IMG/VR virus record: IMGVR_UViG_3300006754_000023
Span: 1 to 54,427 of that record
DNA from: a virus
Reading direction: 5' to 3' (one strand)
DNA length: 54,427 bases
Part shown: in pieces, positions 1-8,089 of the stretch
How positions within the stretch are numbered: position 1 is the first letter of the stretch
Layout: every line of letters starts with the position of its first letter
Program-made: the position numbers and the translations under genes
Notes under the pieces: generated by a model
What the model saw: only the letters and a program-made list of their open reading frames with translations
Database searches by the model: none
What the model was told of the DNA's origin: nothing

Positions 1-129
1 CCGATACAGATTCCGGATGACTCAAAGGTGCGTACTCTTTTAAATTGGAGTCCGAGTATTTCAATTGAACAAACATTACAAGACCTGTTAAACTATTGGT
101 TAAAGGAGTTAGAAGAAAATGGGAATTAA
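1..129 (+). CDS. C-terminal end of an SDR-type nucleotide-sugar dehydratase/epimerase (partial)
   Basis: The window opens inside a gene. Frame 1 stays open from base 1 to a TAA at 127-129 and gives 42 residues. They read DDSKVRTLLNWSP, then ISIEQTLQDLLNYW. This is the usual end of extended SDR enzymes such as GDP-mannose 4,6-dehydratase and related NDP-sugar epimerases, where a D-x-S-K-x-x-x-x-L-x-W-x-P motif precedes a final helix. The Rossmann fold and the YxxxK active site lie upstream, so the exact reaction cannot be told. It overlaps the radical SAM gene by 11 bases and probably heads the same sugar-processing operon. Confidence 0.6.
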   Translation, partial: PIQIPDDSKVRTLLNWSPSISIEQTLQDLLNYWLKELEENGN

Positions 130-1189
130 AGACGTTGATGGTCACAAACTTATGTATTATCCAGAAGAGGTAGCCAAATGGGCTTCCACTGGCGCTGGAA
201 CACCACTACATGTAGAAGTTGGTCCAACAAATCGATGTAATCACTACTGCAGCTTTTGCAGTGTTGATTGGATTACACACGGTAAAGTATTGATCGATAC
301 AGATGTATTGGTACGAGCCATCCACTCTATGGCTGATATTGGTGTAAAATCGATTTATTTTGCCGGCGAAGGAGAACCATTGTTACATAAAAGCATGGAA
401 GATTTTGTACAAGCTGCACACGGCCGCGGCCTAAAGTGTTCTATGTCTACTAACGGCGCCCTTTTAACTGCTAAGCGCCTCCCGGGCCTCTGGCCATATT
501 TTGCTTGGGTTAGATTTAGTATCGATGCGGCAACGTATGATACTCACAACTCAATTCACAAAAATAAAGATTTTGATAGAATTATTAAGCACATGCGAAA
601 AGCAGTTGAATATAAAAAAGAGCACGGTTTAGAAGTTGAAATAGGTGCACAATTTATTGTCATGGAAGAGAACTTACACGAAATGGAAGATTTTGCCGAT
701 CTTATGAAAGACATTGGTGTTGATAATATTCAGTTCAAACCACACCATAATCACCCAAAGAGTGCTTCTAATCCGACGCTTTATAACTTGACTGATGAAG
801 ACTTACGCCAAAGACTGTTGGCCCGCAGTACTGAGGATTTTACGGTTATGGTCCGCAGCAAAAACATGCAAGAGCTACCAGAGATTGAAGGCCAAGAACA
901 CAACTATTGTTATAAAAAATGTTATGCATATAACTTCTTAACTTTGATTGATGCGAAAGGAGGCTGCTATGGTTGCAATATTTTCTATGATAAACCAGAT
1001 TACAGTTTTGGTAATATATATGAACAGTCATTTGAAGAAATACACACCAGCGGCCAGGTTCAAAAGGTGATTGACAAAGTAGCCGCACTCGAACATAGTC
1101 CTTGTGGAAATTATAAATGCCGCCCACATGTCCTAAACGAGTTCTTAGATAGAATCAAAAATCGACACAAGAACGATGAGTTTATCTAA
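119..1189 (+). CDS. Radical SAM protein with SPASM-like C-terminal cysteines
   Basis: This 356-residue protein has the radical SAM cluster motif C40-x3-C44-x2-C47, which binds the 4Fe-4S cluster that cleaves S-adenosylmethionine. The GEGEPLLH segment that follows matches the usual glycine-rich SAM-binding strand. The last 100 residues carry a second set of cysteines (CYKKC, GGCYGC, SPCGNYKC) and the phrase FGNIYEQSFEEI, as in SPASM or Twitch domains that hold auxiliary clusters. Such enzymes modify peptides, sugars or cofactors; the substrate here is unknown. A clear AAGGAG-type ribosome site lies just before ATG 119. The gene sits between an SDR sugar enzyme and two glycosyltransferase-like genes, so a role in sugar or glycan modification is a reasonable inference. 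Confidence 0.85.
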   Translation: MGIKDVDGHKLMYYPEEVAKWASTGAGTPLHVEVGPTNRCNHYCSFCSVDWITHGKVLIDTDVLVRAIHSMADIGVKSIYFAGEGEPLLHKSMEDFVQAAHGRGLKCSMSTNGALLTAKRLPGLWPYFAWVRFSIDAATYDTHNSIHKNKDFDRIIKHMRKAVEYKKEHGLEVEIGAQFIVMEENLHEMEDFADLMKDIGVDNIQFKPHHNHPKSASNPTLYNLTDEDLRQRLLARSTEDFTVMVRSKNMQELPEIEGQEHNYCYKKCYAYNFLTLIDAKGGCYGCNIFYDKPDYSFGNIYEQSFEEIHTSGQVQKVIDKVAALEHSPCGNYKCRPHVLNEFLDRIKNRHKNDEFI

Positions 1190-2060
1190 GATTAAAATAT
1201 TGTTCGTCGGAGTCTTTGATAAAAACTTTCAGTCTACCAATACATCACAATTACTGGCCTTAAACGAACTTGGTGTTAAAGTTATAGGATATAATTATCG
1301 TGATAAAGCGGCCAAAATTGGAGCAGAAGCAAGAGATCAAAATCTCCTCGACACAGTTATTGATAAAAATATTGATTTTGTAATTTTTAGTAAGTGCAAT
1401 CAAGTTTCATTTAAAACATTTCATGAAATTTCTATGTTGACAAAAACTTGTCTTTGGTTTATGGATCCACTTGTTTCCTACAATCAAGAAATGCAAATAA
1501 AAACCAGCTTGGTTGATTTTTTTTGTTGTGACAAAAAAGATGTTTTCGAAGCTGCATCGTGGATTAATCATAATTCATATCATGTTTTTGAAGGTTTTGA
1601 TTCAACTAACGATAAGCCTCACGATACCAATAAACAATATGATGTAAGTTTTATTGGGAACATATATGGCGACCGACATGAGAAACTTTCCAAAATTGAA
1701 ACCAAGGTTGATATCATTTCAAACGCTTATGGAACCCAACATGCATTGGCTGTTGGCAAGAGTAGAGTTAACTTAAACTTTTGCACTTCAAACGGCGCTT
1801 CTGACAGAGTGTATAAAATTTTAGCAGCAAAAGGTTTTTTACTTACGGACGATTGGGAAGGGCGAAAAGAAATATTTAAAAATAATCATGATTTAGTAAT
1901 ATTTAATGGCATTGAAGATTTAAATGAGAAGATAATATTCTATTTGAACAACCCTCAACAAGCCGAATCGATCGCTGAGCAAGGCCACAAGACTGTACAA
2001 GAGTATACTAGGAATAACTGGGCCAAGAGAATAGTAGAGATTTATGAACAACTTAAATAA
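1176..2060 (+). CDS. CgeB-like glycosyltransferase (GT-B, GT1-type C-terminal domain)
   Basis: The protein has 294 residues. It begins with a Rossmann strand (KILFVGVFD), and its C-terminal half has the layout of the CgeB/YkvP glycosyltransferase family: DVSFIGNIYGDR, then NLNFCTSNGASDRVYKILAAKGFLLTD, then a stretch of the type FNGIEDLNEKIIFYLNN. In this family the GASDRVYK...G region binds the nucleotide-sugar donor. Donor and acceptor cannot be deduced. The start overlaps the radical SAM gene by 14 bases and the end overlaps the next gene by 17 bases, which suggests translational coupling. It probably decorates a virion protein, DNA base or host glycan. Confidence 0.7.
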   Translation: MSLSKIKILFVGVFDKNFQSTNTSQLLALNELGVKVIGYNYRDKAAKIGAEARDQNLLDTVIDKNIDFVIFSKCNQVSFKTFHEISMLTKTCLWFMDPLVSYNQEMQIKTSLVDFFCCDKKDVFEAASWINHNSYHVFEGFDSTNDKPHDTNKQYDVSFIGNIYGDRHEKLSKIETKVDIISNAYGTQHALAVGKSRVNLNFCTSNGASDRVYKILAAKGFLLTDDWEGRKEIFKNNHDLVIFNGIEDLNEKIIFYLNNPQQAESIAEQGHKTVQEYTRNNWAKRIVEIYEQLK

Positions 2061-2868
2061 TACATTAATAGCCGGCCCATGGATCGGAGAATTTGGATGG
2101 GAAATGTTTGCATGGCAAGGATATATGCGCGCACTCTCAAGACACTTTCGCCGGACAATCATAATTTGCCGAAGTGGTTCAAAAGACATCTATAAAGATT
2201 TTGCAGATGAATATGTGTTTTGCGATAAACACACTGGTATGGTAGACTCTTTTTATATGCACGGTTTTGATATAAATACTGAATTGAGAAGCCTTATAAT
2301 GGAGAATGAACTTCACCTTAATGAAAATATTACAGTCTGTCCTCCTCGTCGAATTGGTCTTCCTCCATCTACACACTACACAGAAAGCGCCACCTTTGGT
2401 AATATTAGTATAATACCTGAATATATAATATTTAATGGCAACACAAGCACTTCATATGATTATGTGTTTCATGCGAGAAATAGAGATTTAAGAAGCGAAG
2501 ACAATTGGAGTGTTAATAAGTGGCAAAAACTGCTTAAGTTACTGGGCGGAAAAGTGGCAAGTATTGGGAGTAAAACTGAATCGTTGTTAATAGAAGGTAC
2601 CGACGATCTTCGTGGGGTCGATCTACAAACAACTTTTGGTGTTATAGGAGAATCTAAATGCGTCTTTGGTCCATCATCTGGTCCAATGCATATGTCTAGT
2701 CTCTGTAATACTCCCCATGTGGTCTGGTCAAGGCCAGAGAACCGCGTTAGATATGAAGAAAACTGGAACCCCCATAAGACCCCTGTGTTATTTTTAGATG
2801 AGCATAGCTGGCACCCCGATGCAGAATATGTATATCAAAAATATACGACTTGGAAAGAGCAAATATGA
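2044..2868 (+). CDS. GT9-like glycosyltransferase
   Basis: This 274-residue protein opens with GPWIGEFGWEMFAWQGYMR, and its C-terminal half contains FGPSSGPMHMSSLCNTPHVVW. The second motif has the shape of the donor-binding segment of GT9 heptosyltransferase-like enzymes (G-x-S-G-x-x-H-x-A/S). The length fits one complete small GT-B fold only loosely, so the N-terminal domain may be reduced. The reading frame starts inside the previous gene and ends in an ATGA overlap with the next. The family call rests on motif shape, not on a search. Confidence 0.55.
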   Translation: MNNLNNTLIAGPWIGEFGWEMFAWQGYMRALSRHFRRTIIICRSGSKDIYKDFADEYVFCDKHTGMVDSFYMHGFDINTELRSLIMENELHLNENITVCPPRRIGLPPSTHYTESATFGNISIIPEYIIFNGNTSTSYDYVFHARNRDLRSEDNWSVNKWQKLLKLLGGKVASIGSKTESLLIEGTDDLRGVDLQTTFGVIGESKCVFGPSSGPMHMSSLCNTPHVVWSRPENRVRYEENWNPHKTPVLFLDEHSWHPDAEYVYQKYTTWKEQI

Positions 2869-3731
2869 GCACTATTGGAATAATCGGAAATGGATTTGTA
2901 GGTTCTGCAGTCGCGCACGGATTCTCTCTTTGGCATGATATAAAAATATATGATACTAATCCAAAGTTAGCTAGCCATACGCTTCAAGAAGTGATACAAA
3001 CTAGTGATTTTATTTTTGTTTGTGTTCCAACACCAATGGATGTTTCTAATGGTCATACCATCGATTTATCGATCTTAGACTCTGTTATGGAATCCATAGA
3101 TAAACATAATGACAATTTCACGGCAAATAAGCCAACAATAATTATCAAGTCCACAGCCATTCCCGGAACCACTATAAAATACGAAACAAAATACCCCAAG
3201 GCTAGAATTGTGTTTAATCCAGAGTTTCTGTCAGAACGCACTGCTAAGTTAGATTTTAACAATCCCTCTAGGATTATTTTAGGTGGCTCTCCATCTTCAC
3301 GACAACATGCCGAAAAGCTATATAGAGAACGCTTTCCTCATGTTAATATAATACAGACTGATTCAGAGACAGCAGAGTTTGCAAAATACGCTTGCAATTG
3401 TTTCTATGCAGTTAAGATATCAATTTTAAATGAATTTTATCAAGTAGCACAAAAACAAAATCTAGACTGGGATGCAGTCATGGGAGGCTTATTGTCTTCT
3501 GGGTGGATTAATCCAATGCACACACTTGTTCCGGGCACCGATGGCAATCATGGCTTCGGAGGAAAGTGCTTTCCTAAAGACATTAATGCTTTCATAAACT
3601 ATTTTGAAGATTGTGATGTAGAACCTTTGGTAATGAAGGCATCGTGGCAAAAGAATTTACAAGTAAGAACAAAACAAGATTGGCTCCATATCGATGGCGC
3701 CATCTCAAATAAACAACAAAAAGGAGATTAA
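2865..3731 (+). CDS. Short UDP-glucose/GDP-mannose dehydrogenase family protein
   Basis: The protein is 288 residues from ATG 2865, which overlaps the upstream stop as ATGA; the alternative start 15 bases earlier is less likely. It has the NAD-binding loop GNGFVGSA, then CVPTPMD, the STAIPGTT segment, NPEFLSER, the helix ETAEFAKYACNCF...KISILNE, and the catalytic cysteine motif GFGGKCFPKD. These are hallmarks of enzymes that oxidise an NDP-hexose to a uronic acid. Typical members have about 390-430 residues with a C-terminal UDP-binding Rossmann domain. This one stops about 40 residues after the cysteine and lacks that domain. It may be a reduced viral form or may bind a different substrate. 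Confidence 0.75.
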   Translation: MSTIGIIGNGFVGSAVAHGFSLWHDIKIYDTNPKLASHTLQEVIQTSDFIFVCVPTPMDVSNGHTIDLSILDSVMESIDKHNDNFTANKPTIIIKSTAIPGTTIKYETKYPKARIVFNPEFLSERTAKLDFNNPSRIILGGSPSSRQHAEKLYRERFPHVNIIQTDSETAEFAKYACNCFYAVKISILNEFYQVAQKQNLDWDAVMGGLLSSGWINPMHTLVPGTDGNHGFGGKCFPKDINAFINYFEDCDVEPLVMKASWQKNLQVRTKQDWLHIDGAISNKQQKGD

Positions 3732-3735
3732 TAAA

Positions 3736-3987
3736 ATGAGTAAAAATACATTTTTCAACGACAACGGGACGACAGAAGATACTTTTAAACTATCTAATCA
3801 GGCTTTAGGGGCTGTCATGATGGCATTGCAAGAATCTTTATTAAATGAGCTTGATATAGTACCCATATTAAAGGGATTTAATTTAGTACCAACACCAGAT
3901 GGACTAGTGGTGCAAAATCCACCCACAGTTCGTGTTTCCAGTGAAGAAAAGATCACGGAAGATGACTTGGCCAACATGGTTAAGTAA
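3736..3987 (+). CDS. Small uncharacterised protein
   Basis: I chose ATG 3736 because AAAGGAG lies about 10 bases upstream; the longer open frame begins inside the dehydrogenase gene. The product is 83 residues, mildly acidic and soluble. A hydrophobic helix (LGAVMMALQESLLNEL) sits in the middle and an acidic helix at the end. I do not recognise the family. It directly precedes a zinc-ribbon gene (TAAATG junction) in a cluster that includes the late sigma factor, so a small transcription accessory role is possible but unsupported. Confidence 0.6.
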   Translation: MSKNTFFNDNGTTEDTFKLSNQALGAVMMALQESLLNELDIVPILKGFNLVPTPDGLVVQNPPTVRVSSEEKITEDDLANMVK

Positions 3988-4251
3988 ATGCCAAGGTATG
4001 TTTATCGATGTACTGAGTGTGAAAAAACATACTCAGTTATGCACGCAATCAGTGATATTGTTACAGATTGCACACTATGCTCTACAAGTGGTACAATGAT
4101 AAGACAGTTAACCAGTGCAACTTATGTTACTACAAAAAAGAAAGATGAGAACAAAGTTGGCGAGTTAACGAAAGAATATATCGAAGGAAATAAAGAAATC
4201 TTAGAACAAGAAAAAGAAAAAGCGAGGAAAACGACGTATGAGCCGACTTGA
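3988..4251 (+). CDS. FmdB-type zinc ribbon protein
   Basis: This 87-residue protein starts MPRYVYRCTECEKTY and has a second pair, CTLC, about 20 residues later. This is the CxxC...CxxC zinc ribbon of the FmdB/CxxC_CXXC_SSSS family of putative regulators, common in bacteria and phages. After the ribbon comes a charged helical tail rich in Lys and Glu. Translation starts immediately after the upstream stop and its end overlaps the next gene by 14 bases. Function is inferred as nucleic-acid or protein binding only. Confidence 0.75.
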   Translation: MPRYVYRCTECEKTYSVMHAISDIVTDCTLCSTSGTMIRQLTSATYVTTKKKDENKVGELTKEYIEGNKEILEQEKEKARKTTYEPT

Positions 4252-4591
4252 AATTATATTATCGAGTGTTTTGACCATATCTATAATTTTTAATATAGGG
4301 GTTTTTGCATACGCACGCCAAGCGATACTGCGCCTTCTATGGGTGTCAGAGGAGTTGGGTGATTTAAAAGCCATGGTCGCATCGTTTTCTAACCACATTC
4401 AATCGGTATACAATACAGAAATGTTTTATGGAGACGCCACACTAAGCGCCTTAGTTGATCACGCAAGATCGTTTGATGAACAACTTGAAACATTTGAATT
4501 TATTTACATTTTAACTGAAACTGAAGAAGAAAGAGAGGAATTTGAAACGGATGACGATTCAGAAGAAACAACCAGTCAAGAGACGACGTAG
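4238..4591 (+). CDS. Small membrane-anchored protein with acidic tail
   Basis: The protein has 117 residues. One strongly hydrophobic segment near the N-terminus (about residues 5-25) looks like a single membrane anchor. A helical middle follows (VASFSNHIQSVYNTEMFYGDATLSALVDHAR), and the last 30 residues are almost all Glu, Asp and Thr. No enzymatic motif is visible. It overlaps the genes on both sides, including the late sigma factor. I do not recognise the family. Confidence 0.6.
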   Translation: MSRLEIILSSVLTISIIFNIGVFAYARQAILRLLWVSEELGDLKAMVASFSNHIQSVYNTEMFYGDATLSALVDHARSFDEQLETFEFIYILTETEEEREEFETDDDSEETTSQETT

Positions 4592-5267
4592 AAAAAGAAC
4601 CAAAAATCATTATTTTACGCAAGAACACGAAGACGCAATAATAAGGTATAGTAATACAACTTGCACCCGCGAGAGAACAGAATTATATGTAAAGTGGATC
4701 CAGCCGGCATTCAACCAGATGGTTGACAAGATCGTATTTACATATAAGTTTACTAGCCTTCCTAACTGTGATTATCTCCGCGATGAGTGCAAAATATGGC
4801 TAATGACAATATTGGATAAATATGATCCAAATAAAGGATCTAAAGCATTTTCATACTTTTCTGTCATTACAAAAAACTGGTTCATACATAAAGTTAAGCG
4901 CCAGCAGAAGAGAAATAAAAGAGAGATAGATTTTGATAATATCTCTAAATCGTATGAGGAGGAATTTCTATCTACTAGCGAATCCTACCTCACGATAAGA
5001 GAAGAGGATGAATTTTGGAAATCATTTTATTCTGAGATCAAGTCTTGGGACGAGAACCAGATGAAAGAAAATGATTTGAAAGTTTACAAAGCAATTATAG
5101 TATTGTTCGAATCGAAAGAAGATATAGAAATTTTTAATAAAAAAGCTATTTATTTATACCTACGTGAAATAACCGGTCTTAATACAAAGCAAATTGTAAA
5201 TTCGTTGAAGAAGTTTCGTAAGAAATATTACTCGTTTAAGCATGACTGGGAAGGTGGACAATTGTGA
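4551..5267 (+). CDS. 55: Late transcription sigma factor, T4 gp55-like
   Basis: The protein is 238 residues from ATG 4551; a TTG at 4542 would add three residues and is closer to the AGAGGAA ribosome site. After a very basic N-terminus (RRRRKRTK), it contains a sigma70 region-2-like block: DYLRDECKIWLMTILDKYDPNKG, then AFSYFSVITKNWFIHKVKRQQKRNKRE. This pattern (acidic helix, W/L core, K-x-DP-x-x-G, F-S-x-Y/F, aromatic helix) is the RNA polymerase-binding and -10-recognising region. T4 gp55 is the phage sigma for late promoters and has a similar size. It lies just upstream of the virion block it would be expected to activate. Confidence 0.7.
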   Translation: MTIQKKQPVKRRRRKRTKNHYFTQEHEDAIIRYSNTTCTRERTELYVKWIQPAFNQMVDKIVFTYKFTSLPNCDYLRDECKIWLMTILDKYDPNKGSKAFSYFSVITKNWFIHKVKRQQKRNKREIDFDNISKSYEEEFLSTSESYLTIREEDEFWKSFYSEIKSWDENQMKENDLKVYKAIIVLFESKEDIEIFNKKAIYLYLREITGLNTKQIVNSLKKFRKKYYSFKHDWEGGQL

Positions 5268-5557
5268 GCAAGAAAGATTTGGATAACTTAATAGGAGAGG
5301 CTCTTGGCAATATTCGAGATGATCGAAAAATGGCCCGAGAGTTTCTTAATGAGATAGCAAATCAAATTGCCCTCGATGCCGAGCAAAATAAATACCTTAG
5401 TCCAGTAGCAGCCAAACACATAGAAACAATGCAGAGATCCAACGAACAATTAGTAAAAATCATAGGACTTAAACAAAAATCTTCTGTTGGAACCATAGAG
5501 TTAAGTGAACAAGAGAAAGATGAGTTGTTTGATATAATACAAGGAGCAGAAAGTTAA
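5264..5557 (+). CDS. Small helical protein of unknown function
   Basis: The 97-residue product starts at GTG 5264, overlapping the sigma-factor stop as GTGA, with AAGGTGG upstream. It is predicted to be almost all helix (MAREFLNEIANQI, then HIETMQRSNEQLVKIIGLKQK) with an acidic end. Small helical proteins between late regulators and virion genes can be small terminase subunits or sigma co-factors such as gp33. I see no motif that decides between them, and the sequence does not resemble T4 gp33. Confidence 0.6.
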   Translation: MSKKDLDNLIGEALGNIRDDRKMAREFLNEIANQIALDAEQNKYLSPVAAKHIETMQRSNEQLVKIIGLKQKSSVGTIELSEQEKDELFDIIQGAES

Positions 5558-7030
5558 ATGTCTACTCGCAATAATACAACTTCTATAGACCCCGGAGAGT
5601 TCAGTGACCGCATAGGTTCCAGAGAACTGACAGGTAACTCTAATAGGCGATCCATGGAGCAGGACAAGTGGGCCGGCCAAACAAAGTTTGTGGTTATAGT
5701 CTTAAGTCGACCATTGCCTGTGCGCTCATCAAAAGTGAACGCGTTTATGAACCATGGCCGCTCTGGACCTACAAACCAGAATGATTTTGGCCAGTTTTAT
5801 TTTTATGGCAGAATTCATGCATGCCCGGGCGTCCCGGGAAACACAACTCCCCACTCTTTGTGGGGAAACCCTTGTGCCATGTCCGCCACTTCGGATCCTA
5901 TGTCAGCTGCTATATTGACAAAGAAACACACCAAGTTCATCTCGGGTGACAACTTTGTAGGAACGGTACCAGCCATCGGTGATATAGTTGATGTTGAGCT
6001 TTCTGCCGGCTGGGCCAAAGTTAATTTGCAATATGCGAAATTTGATAGAATAGCTATGTCTTCGGCCGGCGAATATAACGAAGCAATACTACAAGCCGAA
6101 TGTGGAAGTCTCAAAGCACTTTTTGATCGCTTTGATGGCTCTCGTGTTGGTGATGCATCTATGGCAAACTTCAATTCAGGCCTCTTTGGTGCGGCCGGTA
6201 GTGCCAAGATGGAATCTGACATACGAGCATTAAAAGCTCTCGCAACAGCTACAGCAGCAACAGGCATGCAAGTAACCTCGCGGATGTCATCAGCCGCCCG
6301 AGGCCTCATCGAAACCTATGTGAATTCTGAAAACAACCGATGGAACGGCCTCCCCCCCTTTTCTACTCCGCTGGTGGAGAATAACGCCGTCAACCTAGAC
6401 TCCGACGAATATAATATACTCTATTGGTATTGGAGGGCCACTCGGCCTGAGAGAGATGACAGTTGGGTCCAAAATAATGTTCTTAGTGGGGAACCTATAG
6501 CCCACTGGTCAGCAGTATATATTAGCTATATTTTCTATCGAGCACTCCACCCCAACGGCTGGGATACGACCCAAATAGACAACGGTGACGGTACCTTTGA
6601 CGAAGCAGGCCCTCTTACAAATAACCCGGAGTTTGCCTCAAGTTCCGCACACCAATTCTACATGGAACATCCCAACTGGGAAGTTTATGAAGCACAGCCG
6701 GCAAACCTCGTTGGTTTAGGTCATATTAAAGCAGAAATCGGCGATATTCTGCTAACTGTGTACAATGGCGCGAACCGGCCTACGATCATAAATTGTCATG
6801 GCGATGTGGTCTATAGGATTGATCTTGCTAATAGAACAGCATATCTATCGGGAGGCAATCTCAGCGAGTCGGTGTCAATATCTCGTACGGCGGCCCTTGA
6901 CGCCGACGGCAACTATCTCCGAACTCCAGCCGGCATGTCCCAGCCGGGTATGCGCGGCCCATATTATACTATAATGAAGTATCTACCCAGTGAAAGTGCG
7001 TATACACCGCCCTCACCATCGACAACTTGA
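5558..7030 (+). CDS. Probable tail-lysin/baseplate hub protein: OB-like domain plus DUF2272-like peptidase domain
   Basis: The protein has 490 residues. The N-terminal third has a run of beta strands (KFVVIVLSRPLP, GQFYFYGRI, then AIGDIVDVELSAGWAKVNLQY), like the OB-fold of phage hub proteins such as T4 gp5. The C-terminal half, from about residue 240, reads like a DUF2272 domain (NlpC/P60-like cell-wall hydrolases): an opening helix with ENNRWNG, then HWSAVYISYIFYRA, then SSSAHQFYMEHP, then IGDILLTVYN, the His motif NCHGDVV, and LSGGNLSESVS. T4 gp5 has the same logic, an OB fold followed by a lysozyme. It would cut peptidoglycan during infection. The usual nucleophile position after HWS is not a clear cysteine, so catalysis is unproven. 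Confidence 0.5.
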   Translation: MSTRNNTTSIDPGEFSDRIGSRELTGNSNRRSMEQDKWAGQTKFVVIVLSRPLPVRSSKVNAFMNHGRSGPTNQNDFGQFYFYGRIHACPGVPGNTTPHSLWGNPCAMSATSDPMSAAILTKKHTKFISGDNFVGTVPAIGDIVDVELSAGWAKVNLQYAKFDRIAMSSAGEYNEAILQAECGSLKALFDRFDGSRVGDASMANFNSGLFGAAGSAKMESDIRALKALATATAATGMQVTSRMSSAARGLIETYVNSENNRWNGLPPFSTPLVENNAVNLDSDEYNILYWYWRATRPERDDSWVQNNVLSGEPIAHWSAVYISYIFYRALHPNGWDTTQIDNGDGTFDEAGPLTNNPEFASSSAHQFYMEHPNWEVYEAQPANLVGLGHIKAEIGDILLTVYNGANRPTIINCHGDVVYRIDLANRTAYLSGGNLSESVSISRTAALDADGNYLRTPAGMSQPGMRGPYYTIMKYLPSESAYTPPSPSTT

Positions 7031-7090
7031 ATAGTTACCCTTTAAACAAATATTATTATATCTTACTTTACTTAATAACATGGAATAAAC

Positions 7091-8071
7091 ATGACAACAA
7101 CACCAATCAGCAATAATAACTATCTATCGACTCTAAGAGAAAATTTAATATTAAGCCCAGAGCAAGCACAGGCTGAAGGGCGCGCCGTTAACAATGTTGC
7201 AGATCATTCCGGTCTGTATAATTCGGTGGTCCAACAACCCCGGAGAAACTTCGTCGCTGCCGGCAATAATATGTTGTTCACTGATTCGAATAAAAATTGT
7301 GGAATTGTTATTGGCGCCGACCGGCCGTCAGGAGTGGAATCTGGGTATGGTGGAAAAGGCGCCACAGCAGCAAATACTATTGATTTGGTGGTTGGAAGAA
7401 TGTCCTCCAATCCAAAACTGGATGATGGCGCATGGGTTAACAATTCTTTTAGCGGCGATGCTGCAAGAATTTATATTAGTCAACTGACTGATATTGATAC
7501 AAACTTTGGTTGTGAGCCTGGCCAGGCCGGCACTATTAAAGGCCGCGCCGGTATTGGTATAAAAGCGGATGTAGTCAGAGTAATTGGTCGCGAAGGAGTT
7601 AAAATAGTTTCAGGTCGCTCATATGCATTTAAGGGCCACGGCTCTAACGGAGAAACAAACTCTAGAGGTGGTAAAATATCTCAGCCCGCACCCCCAATAG
7701 AATTGATAGCGGGGAACACTAAAAGTGAGGCCGGCTTTCTTGGCATCGGTCCAGAAATTAGGGTTTTGCAGGGTGTAGCAAAAGGCGAAAACGTCAGAGA
7801 CGCACTCAGAGACTTATCTAATATAGTAGACGGCCTTTGGTCGGCGGTTTTTAACATGGCCTTATACAACGTTTACTTATTTGCTACTCTCGGAATTAAC
7901 TGGTCATGCCCTTGGTATGCAACAATGACCGCTTTCACCAATACAAGATATCTAACTGAGGTATTAAGTCCGTTGTGGCACATGAGAGCCAATAAATCAT
8001 TTTTCAATGTTAACTATACTATGCCTTTTGGCGACAAATATGTCTGCAGCGGCAATGTATTCGCTACATGA
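7091..8071 (+). CDS. Putative baseplate spike/hub structural protein
   Basis: This 326-residue protein follows the probable tail-lysin after a 60-base AT-rich gap with no clear promoter. The middle is rich in Gly and short beta strands (IKADVVRVIGREGVKIVSG, then PPIELIAGN), as in beta-helical spikes. It is followed by a helical segment (GENVRDALRDLSNIVDGLW...FNMALYNVYLFATLG) that looks like an oligomerisation helix. The position between the hub-like lysin and the giant protein before gp25 fits a hub or spike component. The assignment is by context and composition. Confidence 0.45.
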   Translation: MTTTPISNNNYLSTLRENLILSPEQAQAEGRAVNNVADHSGLYNSVVQQPRRNFVAAGNNMLFTDSNKNCGIVIGADRPSGVESGYGGKGATAANTIDLVVGRMSSNPKLDDGAWVNNSFSGDAARIYISQLTDIDTNFGCEPGQAGTIKGRAGIGIKADVVRVIGREGVKIVSGRSYAFKGHGSNGETNSRGGKISQPAPPIELIAGNTKSEAGFLGIGPEIRVLQGVAKGENVRDALRDLSNIVDGLWSAVFNMALYNVYLFATLGINWSCPWYATMTAFTNTRYLTEVLSPLWHMRANKSFFNVNYTMPFGDKYVCSGNVFAT

Positions 8072-8089
8072 TTTTAAGGGAGAGAAACC

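Noticed and set aside
2272-2279. T4 late promoter consensus TATAAATA
   Set aside because: It occurs inside a glycosyltransferase coding region with no gene start close downstream; similar copies at 33431 and about 39270 are also inside genes.
4542-4550. TTG start for the sigma factor
   Set aside because: It is possible and closer to the ribosome site, but an ATG nine bases later is in frame. The difference is three residues, and ATG was preferred.
5264-5557. T4 gp33 co-activator or small terminase
   Set aside because: Position and size are suggestive, but the sequence does not resemble gp33 and no DNA-binding motif is clear.
5815-6309. Long minus-strand open frame (164 residues)
   Set aside because: It lies opposite the OB/DUF2272-like gene and has no ribosome site or recognisable motif. 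Other minus-strand frames in the window are shadows of the same kind.
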